Shown here in pieces: positions 36,707 through 43,893 of a stretch of DNA of 64,000 bases. Location of the stretch: assembly GCF_900070365.1 (NCBI RefSeq), contig NZ_LN850107.1:744001-808000 (forward strand), read 5' to 3'. The notes under the pieces were generated by a model. That model was not told the DNA's origin, searched no databases, and was given only the letters and a program-made list of their open reading frames with translations. Source of the DNA: Alloactinosynnema sp. L-07 (GTDB lineage Bacteria > Actinomycetota > Actinomycetes > Mycobacteriales > Pseudonocardiaceae). Both the position numbers and the translations under genes were made by a program. Position 1 is the stretch's first letter. The number at the start of each line of letters is the position of its first letter.

Positions 36707-36873
36707 CTAGTGCTGTGTCCATGAACGTTGTCGGGCTATCGGCGGATCCAGGTTTCCGCTGGGCGTGCCGCCGGAATGCCGCTCGTACTGGGTGTACTTG
36801 GGCGTTTCGGCGGTGCGGCCGGCGGGAAGCTGGGCCGTCGAGAGCCTGGCAACGTTCGTGGACACAGCACTAG
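36707..36873. mobile_element. 167-bp MITE with 24-bp terminal inverted repeats
   Basis: The left end, CTAGTGCTGTGTCCATGAAC and four more bases (36707-36730), matches the reverse complement of the right end (36850-36873) with one mismatch. Both ends carry CTAG, so a TA or CTAG target duplication, as made by IS630-family transposases, is likely (inference). The interior encodes no recognisable transposase. It lies between the rhodanese and acuC and stops 9 bp before the acuC ATG. Confidence 0.85.
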
Positions 36874-36876
36874 GGT
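36871..36876 (+). promoter_or_regulatory. -10 hexamer TAGGGT at the MITE boundary, driving acuC
   Basis: TAGGGT straddles the right end of the MITE (its first three bases are the end of the CTAG) and lies 6 nt before the acuC ATG. With no ribosome site present, this predicts a leaderless acuC mRNA whose upstream promoter sequence is entirely MITE. Confidence 0.55.
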
Positions 36877-36882
36877 CGACAC

Positions 36883-38058
36883 ATGGGTGATCGAGCCACC
36901 GTCGTCTGGGACGCCTCCCTGCTCGGGTACGACCTGGGTGGTGAGCACCCGTTCAACCCGATCCGGCTCGAACTGACCATGCGCCTGGCCGCGGCGCTCG
37001 GGGTGTTGGACGGGGTGACCCTGCAGGTCCCGGAGCCCGCCGCCGAGTCCGATATCGAGCGCGTGCACGAGCTCGACTACGTGCGGGCCGTGCAGCGGGC
37101 GCCGACGGTCGGGTGGGATGTGGGGCATGGGCTTGGCTCGGCCGACAACCCGGTGTTCGACCGCATGCACACCGCGTCGGCGTTGGTCGTCGGCGGGTCG
37201 TTGTTGGGTGCCAGGCACATCGCGGAGGGCACGGTCGACCGGGCGGTGAGCATCGCGGGCGGTCTGCACCACGCGATGCGGGACCACGCGTCCGGGTTCT
37301 GTGTGTACAACGACTGCGCTGTGGCGATCTCGTGGTTGCTCGACAACGGGTTCGACCGCGTCGCGTACCTGGACGTCGACGTCCACCACGGCGACGGGGT
37401 GCAGGCGGCGTTCTATGACGATCCGCGGGTGCTGACCGTGTCGCTGCACCAGAGTCCGATGACGCTGTGGCCGGGCACCGGTTTCGTCAACGAACTCGGC
37501 GGCCGGGGCGCGCAGGGGTCGGCGGTCAACATCCCGCTGGCGCCGTACACCCGGGACGCGGCGTGGCTGCGCGCGTTCACCGGGGTGGTGCCGTCGCTGC
37601 TCAAGGCGTTCCGGCCGCAGATTCTGGTCACCCAGTGTGGCGTCGACACCCATGAGGAGGACCCGCTCGCCGACCTCGCCCTGTCTGTCGACGGCCACCG
37701 CGCGATCTACCGGACGCTGCGCGACTTGGCCGATCGGTACGCGGGTGGCAAGTGGCTGGCGACCGGCGGCGGTGGCTATCAGCTGCTGCGGGTGGTGCCT
37801 CGCTCGTGGACCCACCTGATCGCCACCGTGCTCGACCGCGACGTCGCCCCCGAGACCCGGGTGCCCGCGCAGTGGACCGCCTCGGTGCGCAAGATCGCGC
37901 CGAACGCCGACCTGCCGCTGACCATGAGCGACGGCCGGGACACCGCCTTCGAACCCTGGGACGGCGGGCTCGACCAGCCCGTCGACGCCGTGATCCGCGA
38001 TGTGCGGCGCGCGGTGTTCCCGCTGCACGGCCTCGACCCGGACGACCCCCGGGACTGA
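36883..38058 (+). CDS. acuC: AcuC-like histone deacetylase-family protein
   Basis: A 391-residue zinc deacetylase of the arginase/HDAC superfamily, related to AcuC, which reactivates acetyl-CoA synthetase by deacetylating its active-site lysine. Catalytic and metal residues are visible in GGLHHAMRDHASGFCVYND, YLDVDVHHGDGVQ and TQCGVDTHEEDP, with GGGGY near residue 298. ATG 36883 is within 10 bp of the MITE. It lies 87 nt upstream of a GNAT/acyl-CoA synthetase fusion in the same direction, so the two probably form an acetylation-deacetylation pair. Confidence 0.93.
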   Translation: MGDRATVVWDASLLGYDLGGEHPFNPIRLELTMRLAAALGVLDGVTLQVPEPAAESDIERVHELDYVRAVQRAPTVGWDVGHGLGSADNPVFDRMHTASALVVGGSLLGARHIAEGTVDRAVSIAGGLHHAMRDHASGFCVYNDCAVAISWLLDNGFDRVAYLDVDVHHGDGVQAAFYDDPRVLTVSLHQSPMTLWPGTGFVNELGGRGAQGSAVNIPLAPYTRDAAWLRAFTGVVPSLLKAFRPQILVTQCGVDTHEEDPLADLALSVDGHRAIYRTLRDLADRYAGGKWLATGGGGYQLLRVVPRSWTHLIATVLDRDVAPETRVPAQWTASVRKIAPNADLPLTMSDGRDTAFEPWDGGLDQPVDAVIRDVRRAVFPLHGLDPDDPRD

Positions 38059-38145
38059 CGCCTCCGCGCGAAGGTGGGACCGATCTGGTTCGCTCTTACC
38101 GCGTGGGCCGAGTCCGCGCCCGATCTGGACGACCGAGGAACCGAC

Positions 38146-40833
38146 GTGGCCGATTCAGCTGACGCGCCCGATCCCTACGCGTATCCGCGCGACTGGGAAG
38201 CCGATGTCGTGGCCGCCGACGGTCGCACCGTCCATCTGCGGCCCATCGTCCCCAGCGACGCCGACGCGCTGCTCGCCTTCCATGGCAGGCTCTCCGACCG
38301 CACCCGCTACTTCCGCTACTTCGCGCCGTACCCGCGGATCCCGGCCAAGGACCTGGTCCGATTCAGCACCGTCGACCACCACGATCGGGTGGCTTTCATC
38401 GCCCTGCTGGGGGACGACATCGTCGCCGTCGGGCGGTACGAGCGCCTGAAGGACCAGGACTCGGCCGAGGTGGCGTTCGTGGTCGAGGACGAGCACCAGC
38501 GGCGGGGGCTCGGGTCGATCCTGCTGGAGCACCTGGCCGCCGCCGCGCGGGAGCGGGGGCTGCGCCGGTTCGAGGCGGAGGTGCTGGCCGAGAACGCGCA
38601 GATGATCCGGGTGTTCCGCGACGCCGGGTACCAGGTCAGCCGCGAGTTCGAGGAGGGCGTGGCGCACCTGGAGTTCGACATCGACCCGACCGAGGACTCG
38701 GTGCGGGTGGCGTGGTCGCGCGAGCAGGCCGCCGAGGCGCGCAGTGTGCACAACCTGCTCAACCCACGCGCCGTCGCGGTGATCGGCGCCTCGACCGACG
38801 AGACCAAGATCGGGTACGCCGTCCTGCGGAACCTGCTCGCCGCTGGGTTCGCGGGTCCAGTGTTCCCGGTCAACGCCGAGCACCGGTCCGTGCGCGGGGT
38901 CCGGGCCTACCCGACTGTCCTCGATATCCCCGACCCGGTCGATCTCGCCGTCGTCGCCGTGCCCGCGTCCCGGGTCGACGATGTCATGGACGCGTGTATG
39001 GCCAAGGGTGTCCAAGCCCTCGTCGTGGTGACCTCCGGCTACGCCGAGACCGGCCCCAACGCCGAGCGCAGGCTCGTCGACGAGGCCCGCGCGCACGGCA
39101 TGCGGGTGGTCGGCCCGAACGCGCTCGGGGTGATCAACCTGGACCCGAAGGTGCGGCTCAACGCCAGTCTCGCGCCGACGCTGCCCGCGCGCGGGCGGAC
39201 CGGGTTCTTCTGTCAGTCCGGCGCGCTGGGCACGGCGATCCTGGCCGACGCCGCCGCGCGCGGGCTCGGTCTGTCGACGTTCGTCTCGGCGGGCAACCGG
39301 GCCGACGTGTCGGGCAACGACATGCTGCAGTACTGGGAGACCGATCCCGCGACCGACGTCGTGCTGCTCTACCTGGAGTCGTTCGGCAACCCGCGCAAGT
39401 TCGCCCGGCTGGCGCGCAGGCTGGGCCGCAGCAAGCCGATCGTGGCGGTCAAGTCCGGCCGCAACGCGGTGCTGCCCGCGCTGGCCGCGACCGGTGTCAC
39501 GATCGACGACGCCAGCGTGCAGGCGCTGTTCGAGCAGGCGGGCGTGATCCGGGTCGAGTCGATCGCGCAGCTGTTCGACACCGCGCTCCTGCTGGCCCAT
39601 CAGCCGCTGCCACCGGGGGAGCGGGTCGCGGTCGTCGGCAACTCGTCGGCCATCGGCGTGCTCGCCGCTGACGCCGCGCTGGCCCAGGACCTCGTGCTGG
39701 CGGGCGACCCGGTGGACGTCGGCGCGCAGGCCGGGCCCGAGGTGTTCGCCGCCGCGGTCGCCGACGCACTGCGCCGCGACGACGTGGACTCGCTGATCGT
39801 GGTGTTCGTGCCCCCGCTGGCCATCCCCGGCACGGCGTTCGCCCGCGCCCTGCGCGAGGCCGCCGCCGACGTCGCCGAGGCGGGGACAAAGCCGATCGTG
39901 TCGACGTTCCTCGCGGTGGAGGGCGTCCCCGCCGAACTGGTCGTGGCGGGCCCGGGCGGCGGTCCGGGCCGGGGCTCGATCCCGTCGTATCCGAGCCCGG
40001 AGCGGGCTGTGGCGGCGTTGGCCCGCGCCACCCGGTACGCCCGGTGGGCTTCGGCTCCACTCGGCGAATACCAGCGGCCAGAAGGGATCGACGCCGCGGC
40101 CGGGGCCGCCGTCGTGGCCGCGGCGGCCGTCGAAGGGTCCGAAGTGGACTTGACCGACGAGCAGACCCGCGCGCTGCTGGGCGCCTACGGCATCGACGTG
40201 ATGCCGTATCGCGTGGTCGAGAGCGCCGACGAAGCTGTGGCGGCGGGCATGGACCTTGGGCTGCCGGTGGTGATGAAGACCGCCGACCCCCGGTTCCGCC
40301 GCCGCAACGACCTGGTCGGCGTGCGCCTGGACCTGACCGCGGAGGACGCCATCCGCGCCGCGCACGCCCAGCTGCGCGAAGTGTCCGGTGTGGACACGGT
40401 GTACGTGCAGCGGATGGCGCCCAAGGGGATCTCGTGCACGATCGGGCTGCAGGACGACCCGTCGTTCGGCTCCCTGCTGTCCTTCGGGCTGGCGGGCGTG
40501 ATCAGCGACCTGCTCGGCGACCGCGCCTACCGGGCCGTCCCACTCACCGACGCCGACGCCGCCTCGATCGTCCGCGCGCCGCGCGCGGCACCGTTGCTGG
40601 CGGGCTACGGCGGCGGTGAGCCCGCCGACCTCAAAGCGTTGGAGGACCTGGTGCTGCGGGTCGCCGCGCTCGCCGAGGACCTGCCGGAGGTCCGGATCCT
40701 CACGGTGGAGCCGATCCTGGCCTCGGCCGCGGGCGCCTATGTGTCGGGCGGACACGCCAAGGTCGGCCCGCCGCCCACCCGGCCGGACGCGGGGCCCCGC
40801 AGGCTGCGCCCGCTGGCCGAGTCCCAGGACTAG
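38146..40833 (+). CDS. GNAT acetyltransferase fused to NDP-forming acyl-CoA synthetase (Pat-like)
   Basis: An 895-residue fusion. Residues 1-185 form a GNAT domain with the acetyl-CoA loop HQRRGLGSILLEHL. From about residue 205 there follow a CoA-binding domain (NPRAVAVIGASTDETKIGY), a succinyl-CoA-ligase-like flavodoxin domain (FFCQSGALGTAIL) and a C-terminal ATP-grasp subdomain (LLGAYGIDVMPYRVV, VVMKTADPRFRRRNDL). This domain order is that of actinobacterial protein acetyltransferases such as SlPatA, in which the synthetase part probably senses ligands. GTG 38146 follows GAGGA. Its AcuC neighbour would supply the reverse reaction. Confidence 0.92.
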   Translation: MADSADAPDPYAYPRDWEADVVAADGRTVHLRPIVPSDADALLAFHGRLSDRTRYFRYFAPYPRIPAKDLVRFSTVDHHDRVAFIALLGDDIVAVGRYERLKDQDSAEVAFVVEDEHQRRGLGSILLEHLAAAARERGLRRFEAEVLAENAQMIRVFRDAGYQVSREFEEGVAHLEFDIDPTEDSVRVAWSREQAAEARSVHNLLNPRAVAVIGASTDETKIGYAVLRNLLAAGFAGPVFPVNAEHRSVRGVRAYPTVLDIPDPVDLAVVAVPASRVDDVMDACMAKGVQALVVVTSGYAETGPNAERRLVDEARAHGMRVVGPNALGVINLDPKVRLNASLAPTLPARGRTGFFCQSGALGTAILADAAARGLGLSTFVSAGNRADVSGNDMLQYWETDPATDVVLLYLESFGNPRKFARLARRLGRSKPIVAVKSGRNAVLPALAATGVTIDDASVQALFEQAGVIRVESIAQLFDTALLLAHQPLPPGERVAVVGNSSAIGVLAADAALAQDLVLAGDPVDVGAQAGPEVFAAAVADALRRDDVDSLIVVFVPPLAIPGTAFARALREAAADVAEAGTKPIVSTFLAVEGVPAELVVAGPGGGPGRGSIPSYPSPERAVAALARATRYARWASAPLGEYQRPEGIDAAAGAAVVAAAAVEGSEVDLTDEQTRALLGAYGIDVMPYRVVESADEAVAAGMDLGLPVVMKTADPRFRRRNDLVGVRLDLTAEDAIRAAHAQLREVSGVDTVYVQRMAPKGISCTIGLQDDPSFGSLLSFGLAGVISDLLGDRAYRAVPLTDADAASIVRAPRAAPLLAGYGGGEPADLKALEDLVLRVAALAEDLPEVRILTVEPILASAAGAYVSGGHAKVGPPPTRPDAGPRRLRPLAESQD

Positions 40834-40847
40834 CAACCAACGGTTGC
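40833..40847. promoter_or_regulatory. operator palindrome 1 of the SRPBCC-ArsR operon
   Basis: GCAACCAACGGTTGC is a perfect palindrome around a 3-nt centre. It begins at the last base of the preceding stop codon. It is nearly identical to the second site 42 bp downstream and is probably bound by the ArsR-type regulator encoded in this operon. Confidence 0.65.
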
Positions 40848-40874
40848 GCGATGCGACGTGGTCGGCTAGCTTGA

Positions 40875-40895
40875 TGTGCAACCAAACGTTGCACA
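40875..40895. promoter_or_regulatory. operator palindrome 2 of the SRPBCC-ArsR operon
   Basis: TGTGCAAC-CAAAC-GTTGCACA, whose 15-bp core resembles the first site. It lies just downstream of a possible -10 TAGCTT (40866-40871) and 18 nt before the first ATG, a repressing position. Confidence 0.7.
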
Positions 40896-40912
40896 TTGAG
40901 GAGAGTGTGAGC

Positions 40913-41362
40913 ATGGAGTACGGCAGCATCGAACGGGAGATCCACGTCGACGCCGCGCCGGAGGTGGTCTTCGAGGTCGTCAGCCGCCCCGAGCACATCT
41001 CGCAGTGGTGGACCGACGACGCCGAGGTCGAAGCCACCCCCGGCGCGGTGGGTGAGCTGGTCTGGGGCGACCGGGTCAACGTCGTCCCGATCAAGGTGGT
41101 GAACGTTGAGCCGCCTCGGTTGTTCTCGTTCCGCTGGTGCCATCCCGATGGCAGGGTCGACGCCGCCCAGTCGCTGCTGATCACCTTCGAGCTCACCCCG
41201 GCGGGCGCGGGCACCAGGATCCGGCTTACCGAGACCGGGTTCCGGGAGATGGGCTGGACGGCGGCGAAGGTGGCGGAGCAGTACCGCGAACACAGTGTCG
41301 GTTGGGACACCTTCGTTCCCCGGCTCGGCGAGTACCTCGCGCGGCTGGTGTCGACTCCATGA
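40913..41362 (+). CDS. SRPBCC (AHSA1-like START) domain protein
   Basis: A 149-residue ligand-binding fold of the SRPBCC/activator-of-Hsp90-like superfamily. It has the N-terminal IEREIHVDAAPEVVFEVVS, the typical WWTDDAE and the C-terminal VGWDTFVPRLGEYLARL helix. ATG 40913 has GAGGAG 9 nt upstream. Its stop overlaps the ArsR gene in ATGA. Members of this cassette commonly accompany ArsR regulators; the ligand is unknown. Confidence 0.88.
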   Translation: MEYGSIEREIHVDAAPEVVFEVVSRPEHISQWWTDDAEVEATPGAVGELVWGDRVNVVPIKVVNVEPPRLFSFRWCHPDGRVDAAQSLLITFELTPAGAGTRIRLTETGFREMGWTAAKVAEQYREHSVGWDTFVPRLGEYLARLVSTP

Positions 41363-41697
41363 CCGCCGCCGTCGACGACGACCTGTGGTCCGCGATCGGG
41401 GATCCGACCCGTCGGCGGATGCTCGACCTGCTCCTGGCCGACGGCGACGGCACCGCCACCAGTCTCAGTGAACGGCTGCCCGTGACCCGGCAGGCCGTCG
41501 CGAAGCATCTCGGCGTGCTCGACCGCGTCGGCCTGGTGCACGCCGCGCCCGCCGGGCGCGAGCGGAGGTACCGGGTGGACGAGGCGCAACTCGCCCGCGC
41601 GGTCGCGCAGCTCTCGTCGGTGGGGGCGGCGTGGGACGCCCGGCTCCGCCGGATCAAGCGGATCGCCGAGGCCATTCAGCGCGGGAAAGACCAGTGA
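41359..41697 (+). CDS. ArsR-family transcriptional regulator
   Basis: A compact 112-residue winged-helix regulator (IGDPTRRRMLDLLLADGDG, SERLPVTRQAVAKHLGVLD, GRERRYRVDE). It lacks the cysteine metal site of ArsR/SmtB, placing it with the non-metal ArsR regulators that flank SRPBCC genes. ATG 41359 overlaps the upstream stop by 4 nt. The two operator palindromes before the operon suggest autoregulation. Confidence 0.92.
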   Translation: MTAAVDDDLWSAIGDPTRRRMLDLLLADGDGTATSLSERLPVTRQAVAKHLGVLDRVGLVHAAPAGRERRYRVDEAQLARAVAQLSSVGAAWDARLRRIKRIAEAIQRGKDQ

Positions 41698-41720
41698 ACG
41701 CACATGGAAGGAAGAGTCAA

Positions 41721-42164
41721 ATGGTGGACATCCTGCACAGGGTAGGAATCAAATCGCCGGTGGCCGAGGTCTACGCGGCCCTGACCACCGTCGAGGGGCT
41801 CGCGGGCTGGTGGACGACCGACACCCAAGGCGACGGCGACGATCTCGGCGGCGTGCTCCGGTTCCGGTTCGGGGCGGGCGGATTCGACATGAAGGTCCTC
41901 GACCTCGACCCGGGCAAGCGCGTGCTGTGGGAGGTGGTCGACGGGCCCGAGGAGTGGATCGGCACCGAGGTGGCCTGGAACCTCGATCAGGTGGACGACC
42001 ACACCGTCGTGCTCTTCCATCACCGAGGCTGGAAGGAGCCGGTGGAGTTCATGCACCACTGCAGCACCAAGTGGGCGGTCTTCCTGATGAGCCTGAAATC
42101 GCTGGTCGAGACCGGGACAGGCGCGCCGGATCCGCACGACGTCAAGATCGACAACTGGAACTGA
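41721..42164 (+). CDS. SRPBCC domain protein (second in operon)
   Basis: A 147-residue SRPBCC/AHSA1-like protein (DILHRVGIKSPVAEVYAALT, GWWTTDTQG, FHHRGWKEPVEFMHHCSTKW). It is a distant paralogue of the first SRPBCC gene, and the two sandwich the regulator. ATG 41721 follows GGAAGGAAG. The spacing of 23 nt from the ArsR gene indicates one transcript. Confidence 0.88.
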   Translation: MVDILHRVGIKSPVAEVYAALTTVEGLAGWWTTDTQGDGDDLGGVLRFRFGAGGFDMKVLDLDPGKRVLWEVVDGPEEWIGTEVAWNLDQVDDHTVVLFHHRGWKEPVEFMHHCSTKWAVFLMSLKSLVETGTGAPDPHDVKIDNWN

Positions 42165-42165
42165 G

Positions 42166-42355
42166 TCAGCAGGTCCGGTTGGCGTTGAGGCAGTCGACCA
42201 CGGCCGCGATCCGCGCCTCGGAGCGCGCGCTGACGAGGTGCGCGTGGTCGGTCAGGGCTGTCGGTGGGGCGGCCGTCCCAGCAATCGGGGAAGTCGAACA
42301 CTCGCACGGTTCGGCCGGTGCAGTCTGGATAGCTCGTTACCGAGTCCGGTGCGAT
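42166..42355 (-). pseudogene. C-terminal remnant of a DUF1996-like secreted protein, frameshifted
   Basis: Reverse-strand reading gives DSVTSYPDCTGRTVRVFDF followed by PDCWDGRPTDSPD, then a shift. In another frame it continues as DHAHLVSARSEARIAAVVD and CLNANRTC with a stop at 42166. Removing one copy of a 4-bp CGAC duplication (near 42244-42253) restores a single frame. The Cys-rich FPDCWDG...DSPDH pattern resembles the C terminus of DUF1996 proteins; this assignment is from recall. No intact N-terminal part is present. Confidence 0.5.
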
Positions 42356-42632
42356 GACCGGGGCGTTATGGTCGGCGCCCGCGCGGTTGCTGCCGACGCC
42401 TTCACCACGGACAACGCCCTCACGGCCGGGCCGACGACGTGCCGCGACGGCGACCCGTCGACGTTCTCCTGGCCGGGGTCGGGACACGGCGGGCCGAGAT
42501 CGCCCGTCGTCAGGGCGGCCTGCGGTACGCCAATTTCGCCGGGTGGTGCGCTCGGCGGCACGTGGCTGACCAGGCGGATCGGCCCGCCGCCACCGCGGGA
42601 ACCGAAGGCGCTCGCCTACTTAGTGCTAGTGA
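42356..42632. other. non-coding or degraded sequence
   Basis: I see no convincing gene in these 277 bases. They may hold the decayed 5' part of the adjacent remnant, but no reading frame shows recognisable protein sequence. Confidence 0.4.
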
Positions 42633-43823
42633 TCACATAGCCCGGTCGACCACGACCGCCACGCCGAGTCCGGCGGCTCCGCTCACCCCGGCCACCCCGA
42701 CCCGGCCGGACCGCCGCTCCAGTTCCTCGACGCAGTCGCCGACCATGATCGCGCCGGTGGCGCCGAAGGCGTGGCCGGTGGCGATGGTGCCGCCGCTGGG
42801 GTTGAGCCGCTCCGGTCCGGCGTCGAAGTCGCGGCGCAGGCGCAGGCAGAGCGCGGCGAAGGCCTCGGCGAACTGGAACACCGCGACCTCGCCGGGCAGC
42901 ACGCTCGCCCGGCGCATGGCCGCCGACATCGCCGCCTGTCCCGCGGTGAGCATGGTGACCGGGTCGTGGGCGACCACCGCCGAGGACACCAGCCGCGCCC
43001 GCGGGGTCATGCCTAATCGCCGGGCCGCCCGCGCGTCGCCGATCAGCAGCAGGGCGGCGCCGTCGGCGGTGGCGGGGGAGGTGGCCACGGTGTGCCGGTG
43101 CTCGATCCGGTCCGGCCACGCCCGGCTCGACAGCGCGAGTTCGTCCTGTCCGTCCGCGCCGATCGCGGCGAAGGCGGGCGGCAGCGCGGCCAGCGTCGTG
43201 CGCGAGGTGCGGGGTCGGACCAACTCGTCGCGGGTCAGTCCGCCGAGGGGGACCAGCGACCGGTCGAACGCGTCGGCCCGCCACGCCGCGGCCGCTTTGT
43301 GGTGTGACTCCAAGGCGAAGGCGTCGAGATCGTCGCGGGTGAAGCCGTCGATGGTGGCGTTGAGATCAGCGGCTATTCCCATGTGGACGGACCCGGTCCT
43401 GGCCACCACCTCCGCGTCTATCCACAGTGGAGCGCGGTCGCTGAACATGGGGACGCGGGAGACGCTCTCGACCCCGCCCGCCACCGCAAGGCCGAGTTCG
43501 CCGACCTTGACCCTGGCTGCGACCTGGGCCACCGCGTCGATCCCCGACGCGCAGAACCGGTTGACCGTGATCCCCGGCACGTGGTCGCCCCAGCCCGCGA
43601 GCAGCGTGGCTGTCCTGGCCAGGTTGCCGCCCTGCTCGCCCACCTGCGACGCGCAGCCGACCACCACGTCCTCGACCGTGCCCGGGTCGAACCCGCCCCG
43701 CTCGACCAGCGCCCGCTGCAGGCCTGTGACCAGGTCCAACGCGCTGAGCTGGTGCAGCCCTCCGGTGCTGGTACCCCGTCCGCGCGCGGTGCGGACGTAG
43801 TCCAACACATAGACCTCGTTCAT
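42633..43823 (-). CDS. thiolase-family acyltransferase lacking the usual C-terminal Cys
   Basis: A 396-residue thiolase-fold protein. The nucleophilic Cys lies in NRFCASGID near residue 91 and the His in GHAFGATGA near residue 350. The C-terminal motif that normally reads C-x-G-G-G reads GVSGAAGLG, so the acid/base Cys seems replaced by Ser. That predicts altered or lost thiolysis, or a specialised condensing role. ATG 43823 follows GGGAGGTGTGG. It is divergent from the carotenoid oxygenase gene. Acetyl-CoA acetyltransferase activity should not be assumed. Confidence 0.85.
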   Translation of the reverse strand: MNEVYVLDYVRTARGRGTSTGGLHQLSALDLVTGLQRALVERGGFDPGTVEDVVVGCASQVGEQGGNLARTATLLAGWGDHVPGITVNRFCASGIDAVAQVAARVKVGELGLAVAGGVESVSRVPMFSDRAPLWIDAEVVARTGSVHMGIAADLNATIDGFTRDDLDAFALESHHKAAAAWRADAFDRSLVPLGGLTRDELVRPRTSRTTLAALPPAFAAIGADGQDELALSSRAWPDRIEHRHTVATSPATADGAALLLIGDARAARRLGMTPRARLVSSAVVAHDPVTMLTAGQAAMSAAMRRASVLPGEVAVFQFAEAFAALCLRLRRDFDAGPERLNPSGGTIATGHAFGATGAIMVGDCVEELERRSGRVGVAGVSGAAGLGVAVVVDRAM

Positions 43824-43893
43824 CCACACCTCCCTGGTGGACCCCGTGTAGTTGTAGTCTCGAATTCACGGCCCAGGCAAGGATGGGGGGACT

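Noticed and set aside
36728..36976. 82-residue reading frame through the MITE into acuC
   Set aside because: It crosses the inverted repeat end and overlaps acuC in another frame, with no similarity to transposases or other proteins.
38155..41703. 1182-residue minus-strand reading frame opposite the acetyltransferase fusion
   Set aside because: It is a shadow of GC-rich third positions. The plus strand has five recognisable domains plus an ArsR operon.
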